Shown: positions 35,053 to 47,287 of the stretch, piece after piece
How positions within the stretch are numbered: position 1 is the stretch's first letter
Layout: each line of letters starts with the position of its first letter
Assembly: GCF_024339025.1 (NCBI RefSeq)
Contig: NZ_CP101415.1
Span: forward strand, 310,001 to 374,000
Origin: Mycoplasma bradburyae
GTDB taxonomy: Bacteria; Bacillota_I; Bacilli_A; Mycoplasmatales; Mycoplasmoidaceae
Direction: 5' to 3'
Length of the DNA stretch: 64,000 nucleotides
The notes under the pieces: generated by a model
The model's database searches: none
Told to the model about the DNA's origin: nothing
What the model saw: only the letters and a program-made list of their open reading frames with translations
Made by a program: the position numbers and the translations under genes

Positions 35053-35906
35053 AACTAACTAAAGATAAGAAATTAATCGAACAATATAAATATTTTTATT
35101 TAAGAGCATTTAAAGAAGAAAATGAATTTTCTTGGAACTATTTAATTAATGCTTATTATGGTAAAGAAATCAAGATTTATGTGGAAAAAGATATCAAAAA
35201 AGATTTCAAGTATGGCTGTTTTGTTTTAGATAAAAAACTTGTTATTAATAATGAAACTAAAACAGCAGCACTTGTCTTTGGTGTTGTTAGTGATGAACGT
35301 TTTAGGGGTAAGGGTGTTTTAAATTTAAGTTTTGAACCATTCCTTAATGAATTAGCGCAAAAATATGATTTAGTTTTAATTCAAAGTTTTAATTGAAAAA
35401 TTTATCGAAATTTCGAACTAGATCCACTGGATAACTTACATAAGTTTGCTTTATTAAATCAATTTAAAAAGAATGATTATCTTAATAAGATTGATTTATT
35501 TAATTATCATCTCAATCAAGAAAAGATTATTGATCTTTATGAGATTAGAAAACAATATCTTATTAAGAACAAAATTGATAATTACAGCGATTATTCACTA
35601 GAAGAATATAAGAAATACCTATTATTTAATTTTTTAATTGGTGACGTTATTTATTATGATGATACTAGTTATTGTCAATTAAGTAAGGATTTTGAAGTTT
35701 ATCAATCGTTTTATTTAGATAAAAATGCAATTAATGATTTTATCTTAAGAATACCAACGATTCTTACCTTAAGTTTAAATGACTATCAAATTAATGATTT
35801 TAAACATAATCAGGCATTTATTAAAACTAATCAAATCAACTTAACAAGAAAATATAATAAGTCGAAATTAAAAATAAATGCAATATTTTTTAACGAGCTA
35901 AATTAA
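35046..35906 (+). CDS. GNAT-family acetyltransferase-like protein
   Basis: 286 residues, reading through UGA at 35394-35396 to TAA at 35904-35906. The N-terminal half has a GNAT acetyl-CoA loop, VVSDERFRGKGVLNLSF, followed by a strand-helix ending LVLIQSFNWKIYRNF. The C-terminal half is rich in Tyr, Asn and Asp with no motif I recognise. Layout resembles the first GNAT domain of Eis-type enzymes. Overlaps the DUF2156 gene by 7 bases. Confidence 0.7.
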
Positions 35907-35918
35907 ATGTGTTATAAT
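35889..35918 (+). promoter_or_regulatory. Candidate promoter of the tRNA-Ile/tRNA-Ala pair
   Basis: TTTAAC (35889-35894), an 18-base spacer and TATAAT (35913-35918), 21 bases before the tRNA-Ile 5' end. Confidence 0.55.
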
Positions 35919-35938
35919 TCATATGGTTATCAAGAACT

Positions 35939-36015
35939 GGAAGTATAGCTCAGCTGGTTAGAGCACACCCCTGATAAGGGTGAGGTCGATGGTTCAAGTC
36001 CATTTACTTCCACCA
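35939..36015 (+). tRNA. tRNA-Ile (anticodon GAT)
   Basis: 77 bases with encoded CCA. Acceptor GGAAGTA pairs with TACTTCC. D arm TAGCTCAGCTGGTTAGAGC, anticodon loop CTGATAA, T arm GGTTCAAGTCC. Five bases separate it from tRNA-Ala. Confidence 0.97.
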
Positions 36016-36020
36016 TTTTT

Positions 36021-36096
36021 GGGGACGTAGCTCAATTGATAGAGCACCTGACTTGCACTCAGGAGGTCGAGGGTTTGACCCCCTTCGTCTCCACCA
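36021..36096 (+). tRNA. tRNA-Ala (anticodon TGC)
   Basis: 76 bases with encoded CCA. Acceptor GGGGACG pairs with CGTCTCC, giving the G3:U70 wobble used by alanyl-tRNA synthetase. Anticodon loop CTTGCAC. Ile-Ala is the same pair often found in rRNA spacers, but no rRNA is present here. Confidence 0.97.
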
Positions 36097-36116
36097 TTAA
36101 TAAAACCATTTTACTT

Positions 36117-36150
36117 AACGAGCAGTATTATTTTATCTGCTCGTTTTTTC
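36117..36150 (+). terminator. Terminator after the tRNA pair
   Basis: AACGAGCAG (36117-36125) pairs with CTGCTCGTT (36137-36145), followed by TTTTC. Confidence 0.85.
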
Positions 36151-36215
36151 TTTTATAGTAGTAAAATTATAAGAAGCATAAAAAAACAATTTGTTTTTTA
36201 TGTAAAACTAAAAAT

Positions 36216-37088
36216 ATGAAGAAGATTGCGATTATTACAGATTCATCCTCGACGATTAAAACTAATGAATTGAAAGATGTTTTTGTAGTTCCTTTACAGA
36301 TTACCATCAATAATACCAATACTTATTTAGATGGTGTTGATATTCAACAAGATGAGATCTATGATTATTTAAGCAAAGACAAAAATGTTGATATCAAAAC
36401 ATCGATGCCAGTAATTGAATCGATCTTAAAAACAACAAAAGAAGTTGCATCGAATTATGATCATGTTTTCGTATTACCGATTTCAAGTGGTTTAAGTGGA
36501 ACTTATAGCCAATGAAAAATGGTGATTGAAACTGAATTAAGTGATCTTAAAAATATTAGTATCTTTGATACTTGCGACACTGCGATTTCATTAAAATGAT
36601 TAGTTAATGAAGTTCAACAATTAATTAGTCAAGATAAATCGATTAAAGAAATTGAAGAATATATCGAAAACTGAAAAAATCGTATATACACAATGATCGT
36701 GGTAAATGACTTAACCCAATTAAGAAAAGGTGGTCGGATTTCAAAAATGAAATCGCTGATTGCAGGGATTTTAAAAATTAGTCCGATAATATCATTTCAT
36801 AAAGGGGTTAATCAATTAGTTGATAAAGCGATTAATATAAAAACTGCAATCGAAAAATGTATCGAACAAGCGACTAGTAAATTAAAGCTAACAAAAAACA
36901 AAATCGTAAAATTAGGATTTTGTCATACTTTCAAAGAAGATAAGAAAACAAAAGAAGTTCTTAAATTAGTTAAAGAAGGATTAAAAAGTTTAGAATTTAA
37001 TGAATTAGATGTTGCTATGATTACTCCAGTAATTGGGGTTCATACAGGAATAAATGCTTTTGCATTAAGTTTTTTAATTGATAAATAA
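36216..37088 (+). CDS. DegV family fatty-acid-binding protein
   Basis: 290 residues with UGA codons. Starts KKIAIITDSSSTI, the conserved N-terminal strand and serine cluster. VLPISSGLSGTYSQW and VNDLTQLRKGGRIS are typical, and the C-terminus keeps VIGVHTGINAFAL. DegV proteins bind a fatty acid and, as FakB subunits, present it to FakA kinase for phospholipid synthesis. Whether this copy works as FakB is inference. Confidence 0.9.
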
Positions 37089-37140
37089 AAGTTTAATATA
37101 AATCTGCACAAAAACCCGTCTGAAAATTTCACGATTTTTA

Positions 37141-37169
37141 TTGATGCTTTTTATTATTAGTATTAAAAT
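37141..37169 (+). promoter_or_regulatory. Promoter of gap-pgk
   Basis: TTGATG (37141-37146), a 17-base spacer and TAAAAT (37164-37169), 35 bases before the gap start. It is the best matched -35/-10 pair I see in the window. AAAGAAAGAAG lies 5-15 bases before the ATG. Confidence 0.65.
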
Positions 37170-37204
37170 TAAATTGAAATATTAAAAAAGAAAGAAGAAC
37201 AAAA

Positions 37205-38206
<1,002 letters not shown>

Positions 38207-38239
38207 TTAAAAAATAAATTTAAAAGAGATCAATAAACA

Positions 38240-39478
38240 ATGATTACATACAACAAAAAGACATTAAAGGATATTGATCTAAAAGATAAGACGGTTATAG
38301 TTCGCGTTGATTTTAATGTTCCAATTAAAGACGGTGAGGTAGCTGATGAAAAAAGAATCATTGAGGCTTTACCTACAATCAAATACTTAATCGAACAAAA
38401 TTGTAAGATTATTTTATTAAGTCACTTAAGCCGTATTAAATCTTTAGATGATATTACTTCTAAAAAGAAAAGCTTAAAAGCTGTTTATGAAAATTTATCA
38501 ACTAAGATTGATAATGTTAAATTTTTAGAACAAAACTTCGGTTATGAAGTTGTTGAAGCTGTTAAAAAACTTCAACCTAAAGAAGTGTTACTTCTAGAAA
38601 ATACAAGATACAACGACGTTGACCACACTGGTGAAGTTGTTAAAAAAGAATCTAAAAACAGTCAAGAACTTGGAAGATTCTGAGCTAGTTTAGCTGATGT
38701 TTATGTAAATGACGCTTTTGGTACTTGTCACAGAGCGCATGCTTCAAACGTTGGTATTGCTAAAAATATTGGTCAATCTTGTGTTGGTTTTTTAGTTCAA
38801 AAAGAAATTGAAGCATTATCTAAATTAACAGATTCACCAAAAAGACCATTCGTAGTAATTCTGGGTGGCGCTAAAGTATCTGATAAATTAAAAGTTATTG
38901 AATCATTACTAAAAACTGCTGACCATATCTTAATTGGTGGTGGTATGGTAAATACATTTAATAAAGCTAAAGGATTCCATATTGGTAAGTCTTTATTTGA
39001 ACCTGAAATGTTAGATACTGCTAAGAAGATTCTAGAAGAAGATAAAGAAAATAAAATTGTTTTAGCTACTGATCAGATGGTAACTAAAGCTAGTGAAATT
39101 ACTGATATCAAAACTGCTAAAGCAGGTAAATGTGTATTCGCTAAAGATCAAGAAGATGAGGACTTTGAAGCTTTAGATATTGGTGAAGAATCAATCAAAA
39201 CATTCAAAGAATACATCGCTAAAGCTAAATCAATCTTCTGAAACGGTCCTTTAGGGGTGTTTGAAAACCCTAATTATGAAAGAGGTTCATTAGAAATCGC
39301 TAAAGCGATCGCTGAATCTGATAGTTATAGCGTTATTGGTGGTGGTGATAGCGCTGCTGCTGCTAATAAATTTAATTTAGCTGAGAAATTTAGTTTCGTA
39401 TCAACTGGCGGTGGTGCTTCATTAACATTTATGGAAGATACTATTCTACCAGGTATCGAAGCTATTCAAGAAAAATAA
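38240..39478 (+). CDS. pgk: Phosphoglycerate kinase
   Basis: 412 residues with UGA codons. N-terminal [24 protein letters not shown], and C-terminal nucleotide site [11 protein letters not shown] and [13 protein letters not shown] with [12 protein letters not shown]. It makes ATP in lower glycolysis. AAAAGAGATC precedes the start. Confidence 0.99.
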
Positions 39479-39808
39479 ATCCGTATATAAAATTCTTATC
39501 TAGATAACTTTTAATTGTTTAAATAATAGGTAATTCTTTAGTAAAAGCGTTAAATATAATATATTATCCTTAATAACATTTAAGTAAAAATATATAAAAA
39601 GAATTCGAAAACAGGTCTTAAAATAATAATTAAAATAATATTTCTAAAATAAGATTCACCAAAAAAACTCAGTAAAAAACTGAGTTTTTTTATTTTGCAA
39701 ATTTTTGAATTTATTGAAAAAAACAACATTTTGTTATTTTTTTTATAAAATAAAGAAGTGCTTAAGTATAAAAGGAAGATAAATAAATAATTATAATACA
39801 AAAAAACA
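39479..39808. other. Intergenic region with terminator between pgk and the APC permease
   Basis: AAACTCAG (39665-39672) pairs with CTGAGTTT (39680-39687) and runs into TTTTTATTTT: a good terminator, though 185 bases beyond pgk. A TATAAAAT box at 39744-39751 could serve the permease. The rest is AT-rich with no coding frame that I trust. Confidence 0.55.
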
Positions 39809-41578
39809 ATGATAAAGATTAAAAAAAATAAAAACAAAATAGGATTATTTGCCTCGCTATCGATGATGATCGGGGCTATGATAGGTGTCGGTATTTTCGT
39901 TAAAAATATCGGTGTATTTAAAGCTACGAATAACAATCCTTACTTAGTAATAACAGCTTGAGTAATTAGTGCTATTATTACATTATTATTAGCATTATCT
40001 TACATCGAAGTAACCACAACTGGGAATTCTAAATTCGGTGTTTCTGGTTATTGTGATTTAACACTAGGTAAGAAAGCAGGTCGCTTTTTAAAAATTTCGC
40101 AATCACACTTTTATAATGGAATTATTGGGGTTGTGTTGTTTATGTATGCCGGAGAATTATTCTTATCAATGGTTGATTCTGCTGGTAAATGAGGATTATT
40201 AACTGATTTTAATAATCAGTCACCACGATCATCAATACTAATGACGATCGGAATTGGTTTTATAATCTTTATTATCTTTTTAGCGATCAATTCGATTTCA
40301 TTAACTGCATCTAAAGCATTTCAATCGTTTAGTATGATCATTAAGTTCTTACCGATCATTATTATTACGATCGTAGGAATTATTGCTGGTGCTATGCAAT
40401 ATGATCAGTCATTATTTAACACTAGTAAAACAGTGATGAATTCTATGGCGACTAAAATCAATCAAGTAAATTCATTCTCAACTATACTAGTTGTTTTGCC
40501 ATCAATTTTATTTTCATTTGATTCATTCTTGAGTTTTACATCAATTCAAGATAAGATGAAAAATCCACAAAAATACACTAAGATATTATTATCAATAGGT
40601 GTAATAACAGTATCTATTGCTTATTTATTAATAACACTTGGAATGATTTTTCTAGGTAATGGTTATGCTGTTTTATCAATCAATGAAACATTACTTAAAA
40701 ATGTCTTTAAATGATCTGAACAAGATGCTCAAAAAATTTCACTTGCTTTTAAAGTAATTTTCAATATCTTCTTATTAGTATCAATTCTAGGAGTTGCTAA
40801 TGCGTTTATGGTGGTAACGATTTCTAACCATCAAGGATTAATTGAAGATGATTTAATTTTTGGATCTAAGTTATTAAAACGTTGATACAACAAAAAATAT
40901 CAAAACCTATCAGAACAAGATAAATTCTATGGTCTAAAAAGTCATATTCCTGGAATCTTATCATATCTTTTTGTTATTGTTATTTTTGGTATGATTATAG
41001 CTGCTATTAGTATTGGACTTGGAAATGACCGTGTGGCTGATGGAATAACTAACTTCCCTACATTATTCTTCTTTATTATCTATGCGTTAATACCATTTTC
41101 AATCTTTATTAAAAGAATTAAGGTTTCATTAAAAAATAAAGATAAAAAACTAACTAAATTAGAAATCAAAGAAATAAAAGAATTATCATCTGTTACTAAC
41201 CCGACAAACGAACAAGCAACTAGATTAACTGAATTAAAGAAAAAACAAGAAGCTTATATTGAATTGTTTAAACTAACACCAGAACATAGAATTAGCAAAT
41301 TCTTTATGTTCATTGCTCCAGTTGCTTCGATTTTAGTATTTGTTATTTTTGCTTACCAAGGAATTTATGTTTATTTAATTGATCCGATAAGACAAGCAAT
41401 TAACAATCCAGAAATTACAACAAGCGCGTTTGGCGGATTTATTGAAGCTGATACAACTATCGGTGGTAAAGGTCTTCCTATTTATATGCTTACAGTTATT
41501 TATTTTGGTTCATTATTCTTATTCTTCTTCATTCCTTGAATTAATGGGATATTAAAAAAACGTTTCCCAAATGTTTAA
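39809..41578 (+). CDS. APC-family amino acid permease
   Basis: 589 residues with about twelve hydrophobic segments. The first helix has the APC hallmark MMIGAMIGVGIFVKNIG. A charged cytoplasmic loop of ~55 residues (about 41120-41290) interrupts the later helices. It resembles the paired permease genes of M. genitalium and M. pneumoniae. Substrate cannot be read from sequence. Start chosen as the first ATG before the hydrophobic part. Confidence 0.85.
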
Positions 41579-41630
41579 TTAGTTAATATCATACAGCCTA
41601 AATTAGCGTTTAGTATAATTAAAAAAAAGT

Positions 41631-42788
41631 ATGAGCAGTAAGATTGAACAAAACTTAACTAAAGAAGCGATATATAAAGATATCTCTAAATGGCAAGCAT
41701 TCTTAGAAGGTTATAAAGACTTCTATGGTTTTGATTTTGAATGATCAAGATACATCAAGGACTGCAAACTTTATTACGGACATTTTGATATCCATGGATT
41801 TATTAAAGCTTACGGAAAAGAATGCGAAGAAGACTTTAAGAAATTCAAGGCATTAATAGCTCAAAAAAAACAAGAAGAACAAAACAAAGAGCAGGCAGAA
41901 CAAGAGTTATCAAAAGAACTGTTTAATGTTTATGATCAACTTTTTTATGCTGATAGTTTAAGAGTAAGGTTGTTAATTAACTTTTTAAACCCCGAGAATA
42001 GTTACGAAAAAAAAGCGTTAAAAAAATCTTGAAAAAAGGCAAAATCACAAGGATTAACTAAACGCGAATGAATGAAATCAATTCTCAATATTCCCTTTAA
42101 AAAAGGTGAGCGTGATCCACACGATTATCGTTATGATTACGATGAAGTTCATAATATCTTAAAACAGATTAAAGAAATTAAAAAAGAATATTTAAACAAA
42201 AATATTAAAGAACGTTCTGATCGTTTTTCAACCAAAAAAATGAACGAGTTTGAAGAAAATATCAACGAAGCTTCATTAGTTATTGATTTTCATAATGATT
42301 TTGCAACCAAATTAATAGAACACGAAAAAAAACAAGCTAGTAAAAAACAAGAATATTTAAATTATCGTCAAGTTGTAAGTGGTTTTGTTGATGAACAAGA
42401 ACAAGAATATCAACATGAAAATGTTCAAACTCAAACTGATGATGAATTAATTACAAAACCATTCCAAAAACCACATGAAAGTATTCCAGAAGTTAAATAT
42501 AATACATTACCAAAATCAATTCCTGATATTGATAAAGAGCTAGATTTATTACATAATAAAAAAGTTGCTAATTATCAAGATGAAATGAATGATTTTTTTC
42601 AAAAGAAACTTGATCAAAAAATTCGTGAAATCAAATCAACTTCTGATTTAATTAATTCTGAATTCAAAAAAGCTGAATGAATTCGCAAGAAATCTGAAAT
42701 TGAATACGAAAAAACTAAGGAATTCAGACAAAACTTAACCAAAGAAATTGAAAATATTAATCAATCTTATTCTCACAAAAAAAGATAA
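41631..42788 (+). CDS. Unknown charged coiled-coil protein
   Basis: 385 residues from ATG 41631, with several UGA codons. Not recognised. The N-terminal ~75 residues are rich in aromatics (FLEGYKDFYGFDFEWSRY, LYYGHFDIHGF). The rest is highly charged with Lys/Glu/Gln heptads and a proline-bearing linker near residue 300 (KSIPDIDKELDLL). No signal or membrane segment. It sits between the permease and rpsU on the same strand. An aromatic head with coiled tail would fit a cytoskeletal or scaffold role, but that is only inference. Confidence 0.7.
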
Positions 42789-42835
42789 TATCTTATAATA
42801 TATAGGATGTTAAATTTAGTAAAGGAGGTAATTTT

Positions 42836-43018
42836 GTGCCTAAGGTTGAAGTAAAAGATGGTGATCTTGAATTGGCTTTACGTAAATTTAAACGTGTAGC
42901 TAGCGAAACTAAAAGATCTTTTCTAAGACACGAATACCACCTAAGAAAAGGGATTAGAAGACGCGAAAAACAAAAAGCGGCTAGAAAACGTTTACAAAAA
43001 AAACACCGAATGTACTAA
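42836..43018 (+). CDS. rpsU: 30S ribosomal protein S21 (GTG start)
   Basis: 60 residues. Start GTG at 42836 is set by a very strong Shine-Dalgarno, AAAGGAGGTAA, 5-15 bases upstream. The sequence VKDGDLELALRKFKRV and the Arg/Lys-rich end are S21. The strong SD with GTG start differs from most genes here. Confidence 0.95.
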   Translation: MPKVEVKDGDLELALRKFKRVASETKRSFLRHEYHLRKGIRRREKQKAARKRLQKKHRMY

Positions 43019-43032
43019 TCCAAAAATACAAT

Positions 43033-43066
43033 AAAAAAGTTATAGCTTAAACGCTATAACTTTTTT
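43033..43066 (+). terminator. Terminator after rpsU
   Basis: A perfect 14-bp stem (43033-43046 with 43053-43066) with loop TTAAAC ending in a T run. Being A-rich on the left and T-rich on the right, it can also act on the minus strand. Confidence 0.85.
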
Positions 43067-43150
43067 ATATTTTTCACCAATAACAAGCATTTTTATTGAA
43101 AGAGAAAAGTTAAAAAATATTAAAAATGCGGTAATTTTACAAAAAAATAG

Positions 43151-43175
43151 AAAATAGGGACTTGTCCCTATTTTT
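43151..43175 (-). terminator. Terminator of tRNA-His (likely bidirectional)
   Basis: AAAATAGGGA (43151-43160) pairs with TCCCTATTTT (43165-43174), loop CTTG. Read on the minus strand it lies 30 bases after the tRNA-His 3' end and is followed by an A/T-rich run. Confidence 0.65.
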
Positions 43176-43204
43176 ATAAAATAATATTGATGATTTGTTA
43201 TTAA

Positions 43205-43282
43205 TGGGGCGATTGACGGGATTTGAACCCGTGCATGCCTGATTCACAGTCAGGTGCGTTAAACCGCTTCGCCACAACCGCC
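43205..43282 (-). tRNA. tRNA-His (anticodon GTG)
   Basis: 78 bases on the minus strand including encoded CCA. Anticodon loop CTGTGAA between CCTGA and TCAGG. The extra G at -1 is in the DNA and faces C73, the identity element for HisRS. T arm GGGTTCAAATCCC. Confidence 0.95.
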
Positions 43283-43297
43283 ATAAACACAGTGTAT

Positions 43298-43303
43298 ATT
43301 ATA
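43298..43303 (-). promoter_or_regulatory. Candidate -10 box of tRNA-His
   Basis: TATAAT on the minus strand (43298-43303), 16 bases upstream of the tRNA 5' end. Confidence 0.5.
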
Positions 43304-43387
43304 CTATATAATAAATATTAGCAAACAAAAATTATTAATAAGCAATAATCTTTTATATTGAGCTATATCAATATTATAGGGTAAAAA

Positions 43388-43396
43388 TGTTATAAT
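43388..43396 (+). promoter_or_regulatory. Candidate extended -10 box for the large unknown membrane-anchored protein
   Basis: TGTTATAAT at 43388-43396, an extended -10 type, 30 bases before the ATG at 43426. No clear -35. Confidence 0.5.
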
Positions 43397-43425
43397 TACT
43401 TAATAAGTGCTAACGCAGTTCATAT

Positions 43426-46074
43426 ATGAAATTATTTAAAAAAGTCTTTTTTGGAGCTACATTATTCGGTTTAGGTATAGCTTCGATGATGAGTGGATTG
43501 TATTACTACCAAAAAGACAAAGCATTAGATCTATTCAATATTAGACAAAATGATGAAACGATCTCAGAAGTAGGTGGTTTGAATGGTTATGATCCGCTTA
43601 AACCAAATGAGTTTTTAAAATCTAATATTGCATTTAACAATCACACCTTTAGCACAGAAAAACAAGCAGCATCTTATTTCTTATCAGTTGCTAATAATTT
43701 TGTTACAAGAAAACTAATGATCGGTGATGGAATTAAAAAAGATCCATCAACAGGTGAAATTATTAATGCAGATGGTTTAAAAGATATCAATGATTCTTCT
43801 TTTAGACCGCACAAATACCGTCCAGCATATTTATTACAAGACAATAAATATACTTCAGATCAAACAAAAGCTTCGTTAGAAAGAATTGGTAAGCCTGAAC
43901 ATTACATAAAAAGCCCCAATGGTTTAATTTATGGTGAAAATGAAGCTGTTGAAGATCCGACTCCGAACATTGTAAGTGATGATCTAATTGAGAAAACTAT
44001 GGATGATAAACTTGATAAGTTTTTCAAAGATCTTTATTATTATGAATTTGAAGATGTTACTAAAGACAAACCTACAAAAATTAACATCAATCCTTTAAAT
44101 TTAATCGATATTTTAAAAGTTAAAAATTTAGCAATTGATTCGTTAAATTTAAATAACACAAATTTTAATTTAAAGTTATATGAACTTAATGAAGATCATA
44201 CGCAATACAATAAAGTCGATAATGCAATCTTGTTAAATAAGATGTTCATCTCAAATCTTAGCAATAAGTTATTTAGCGTTATTAATAACTTTTTATGAAA
44301 TAACTTATTCATTAATATTAAAGGAACTGTAAATAATAACAATAAAGATTTCAGAGTATGATTTGGTGTTCCTTATCTATCGATCAGCAAAAGTGCTTCA
44401 GTTGAATATGAACTTCCTTTTTATTTAAGGTCATCAACTGAAAATGTTAATAAATTTGGTTCTTTTAATAATTTAGATCAATTTATTGATAGTGTTCAAA
44501 GTTTCACTGACCCCGTTATCTTCAGAGATAGATTTTTAAAAAGCAATCCAGTATATACAGCATTTAATAAGATTATTGCTGATAACTACATTGAAAATAG
44601 TGATAAAGGATTATTTGGTGGATATAAAAATAGTAAGATTAATGCTATTGTCCATGGTGATCAAGGCGGGATTGGTTGATCTACGCAAATCGACTACAAC
44701 AATAATGTTGGAATTTATGTAAATCCAACAGCTAAATTTGTTAATATGTCTATTAGTTTGAATATTAACCAAAATAAGATTAATAGCTACCAAGTTTCAG
44801 AAGAGAATATAACAAAATTCAGAAATGAATTAAACGCAGCAATTCCTTCATCAACCAATTCCCAAAAAATGGTCTTGATTGATCGTATTATTGATGCAAG
44901 TATAAGAGTTCTTACTAAAAAGATTTTTGAAGGTTTTGATATTAACTCAAACACATCACGAGATGATATAAGAACTTATATGAGTTCAGTTATTGCTAAT
45001 CAATTAAATATAGAATTTACATCAGCATTAACTCAATCTAACGAAGCAGTAAATATCGATACTGGTGCTGCTTTACAAAACTTAATAGGTAATTTATTCT
45101 CATTGAATGATACATTAAATTCAAGAGACAAAATGTTTGTTATAGAATATAACGATCAACCTTTATTTGGATTAAATATTTTAAGTGATGATAATTTTAA
45201 GAATATTTTCTTAAAGAGATATAGTAATGAATTATCAAAAACTGCTATTGATACTTTAGCGGATTCATTAAAAGAATATAAAAAGATTTATCCAAACCGA
45301 GTTAATAGTTTATTAACTAATGTTTCAAATACTATCTCATACAATCCGACTTATAAAAAAATTACTTTAAAACCGTTAAATGATGATAATTTATTAGTTA
45401 AATATAATGTAACTAATTTTGATATCCAAAACCTATATAGCCAATTCGGAATTACACCAACACCAGGACATAAAGCAACGTTGCTAAACAATCCTGATGA
45501 TAAATCGAATAGTGATGTTGAACCTTACGGAATTATTCAAGCACTTAACAATACATTATTTAGTTCTAATGATAATGTTAATAACAAGCACTTAGTTAAT
45601 GTTTATGATGTTTTGATTGCTTGAAATAAAGATGGTTCAATTAAGCCGACTAAATTAGCTAAAGCGTTTAATTTAACAATTAATCCATCGGTAACTAATT
45701 CTAAGATTATTAAATATCGAAGTGAAGTTAAACCAGAATTAGTTAATGTAATTCAAGAATCTAAGAATATTCTAGTTTTACGTAATTGATTAGGTGATAT
45801 TGTTTATGAAGAAACTTATCAAAATGATCAATGACCAACTGAACAAGAATTAAAAAATATTACCTCAACAGCTACTAGCACATTAACAATTGATCCTTCT
45901 ACAAGATTCTTATATGATAATGGAAAATTAGTAAGAATTAATAATCTTCATTTAATCTATGAAATTAGATTAGGGAATGTTACTAGAACATTTGATAAAT
46001 ACGAAGATGCTTTTAGCTATATCTGAAGAGTTATCAGAGTTAGCTCAACTAAGATTAATAATTTATCTAATTAG
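43426..46074 (+). CDS. Large membrane-anchored protein of unknown function
   Basis: 882 residues read through several UGA codons, TAG at 46072-46074. Residues ~8-27 (FFGATLFGLGIASMMSGLYY) form an uncleaved signal anchor or signal peptide without a lipobox cysteine. The rest is hydrophilic, rich in Asn, Asp, Ser and Lys, typical of exported mycoplasma proteins. No repeats or catalytic motifs seen. Its 3' end overlaps convergent trmB by 4 bases. Extracellular location is inference from the N-terminus and composition. Confidence 0.8.
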
Positions 46075-46712
46075 ATAAATTTAAAAACAACTTTATTAAT
46101 ATTCTTATTAAGATTAATAAAACGTTGTTCGTATTCGGTAATTACATTATCTTTTATTAAATCATCGTTTTCATCTAGGCTGTGCAAGTCGCGAGTTAAA
46201 GCGATGATTTTTATTTGATCATTTGATTGTATTGTTTCGATCGCATACTCAAATAATCCATCATTATCAGTTTTAAATTCAATAACACCATCAGGTTTTA
46301 AAATTCTTTTATATTTCATTAAGAATTCTAAATCCACCAAACGTTTTTTTGCGTGACGTTTCTTAGGTCATGGATCTGAAAAATTTAAGTAAATTTTACT
46401 AAAAATTTGCTCAGGAATATTTTCTTGAATTATTGCAAAATCACCGTTTAAAATCGATAAATTTTGTAAATTTTCGATATCAGAAAACTTATTTATCATT
46501 TTTAAAATAACTGTTGCATTTTTTTCGATTCCTAAATAATTAATATCAGGATTATTTAATGCTTTTTGATAAATAAAACCACCTTTACCAGAACCGATTT
46601 CTAAAACATTATTTTTATTGAAATCAAGGATATCAATTAATTGTTCAATTTTTATAGTATTACGAACCTTTGTAATTTTTAGATTAGCATCTTTGATATT
46701 TCTAATACGCAT
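46071..46712 (-). CDS. trmB: tRNA (guanine-N7-)-methyltransferase TrmB
   Basis: 213 residues. SAM site VLEIGSGKGGFIYQKA; signature NFSDPWPKKRHAKKRLVD, in which W is a UGA codon. Forms m7G46 in tRNA. It is followed upstream (higher coordinates) by the frameshifted trmL, so the two tRNA methylase genes were probably one operon. Confidence 0.93.
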
Positions 46713-46723
46713 AAGTTAATTAT

Positions 46724-47211
46724 TTATTTTGTATTCTTAAATTGATTTTGACGACTTAGTTCATACAACGCACAGATTACACTGTTTGATAAATTAAAAC
46801 TCCGAATATTATCATGCATTGGAATTTTTACTAAGTAATTTTGATATTTTTCTAATAACTCATTTGGCAATCCACTAGTTTCCTTACCAAAAATAAGAAA
46901 AACTCCTTTATTATCTAAATAATCGTTAAAATCGATATTAGATAAATAATTAGTCGCTTTTTTGTAAATAAAAATAAATTATCTTGAATTTTATTTTTAT
47001 TTAAGAATTCATCAAAACTTGCGTATTGTTTTAATTCTAGTTTATCTCAATAATCCAATCCTGCTCTTTTAAATTTTTCATCTGTAATAAAAAAGCCAAA
47101 AGGATGAATCATATGTAAAGTTGCGTTAAAACCAACACAACTTCTAGCGATGTTTCCTGCGTTTCTTGGATCTTGTGGTTGGTATAAAACAATATTAATT
47201 TTTGATGACAT
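46724..47211 (-). pseudogene. trmL: tRNA (cytidine/uridine-34-2'-O)-methyltransferase TrmL, frameshifted
   Basis: Minus strand, ATG at 47209-47211. Frame one gives [20 protein letters not shown], the SPOUT family start, then [20 protein letters not shown], and ends around KNKIQDNLFLFTKK. The remainder lies in another frame: ATNYLSNIDFND, IFGKETSGLPNELL, IPMHDNIRSFNLSNSVICAL, ending NTK-stop at 46724. A run of six A (minus strand, near 46957-46963) where seven would keep the frame explains the break. It may be a real single-base deletion or an assembly error at a homopolymer. Confidence 0.8.
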
Positions 47212-47287
47212 ATCTATATAATTTTAATTATTAAAATATAAAATAAAAATAGTATATTTTACAAACTTAAAATATTAAATCTGGTAT

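Noticed and set aside
35939..36096. An rRNA operon around the tRNA-Ile/tRNA-Ala pair
   Set aside because: The flanks are protein-coding (GNAT and DegV genes), and the pair has its own promoter and terminator.
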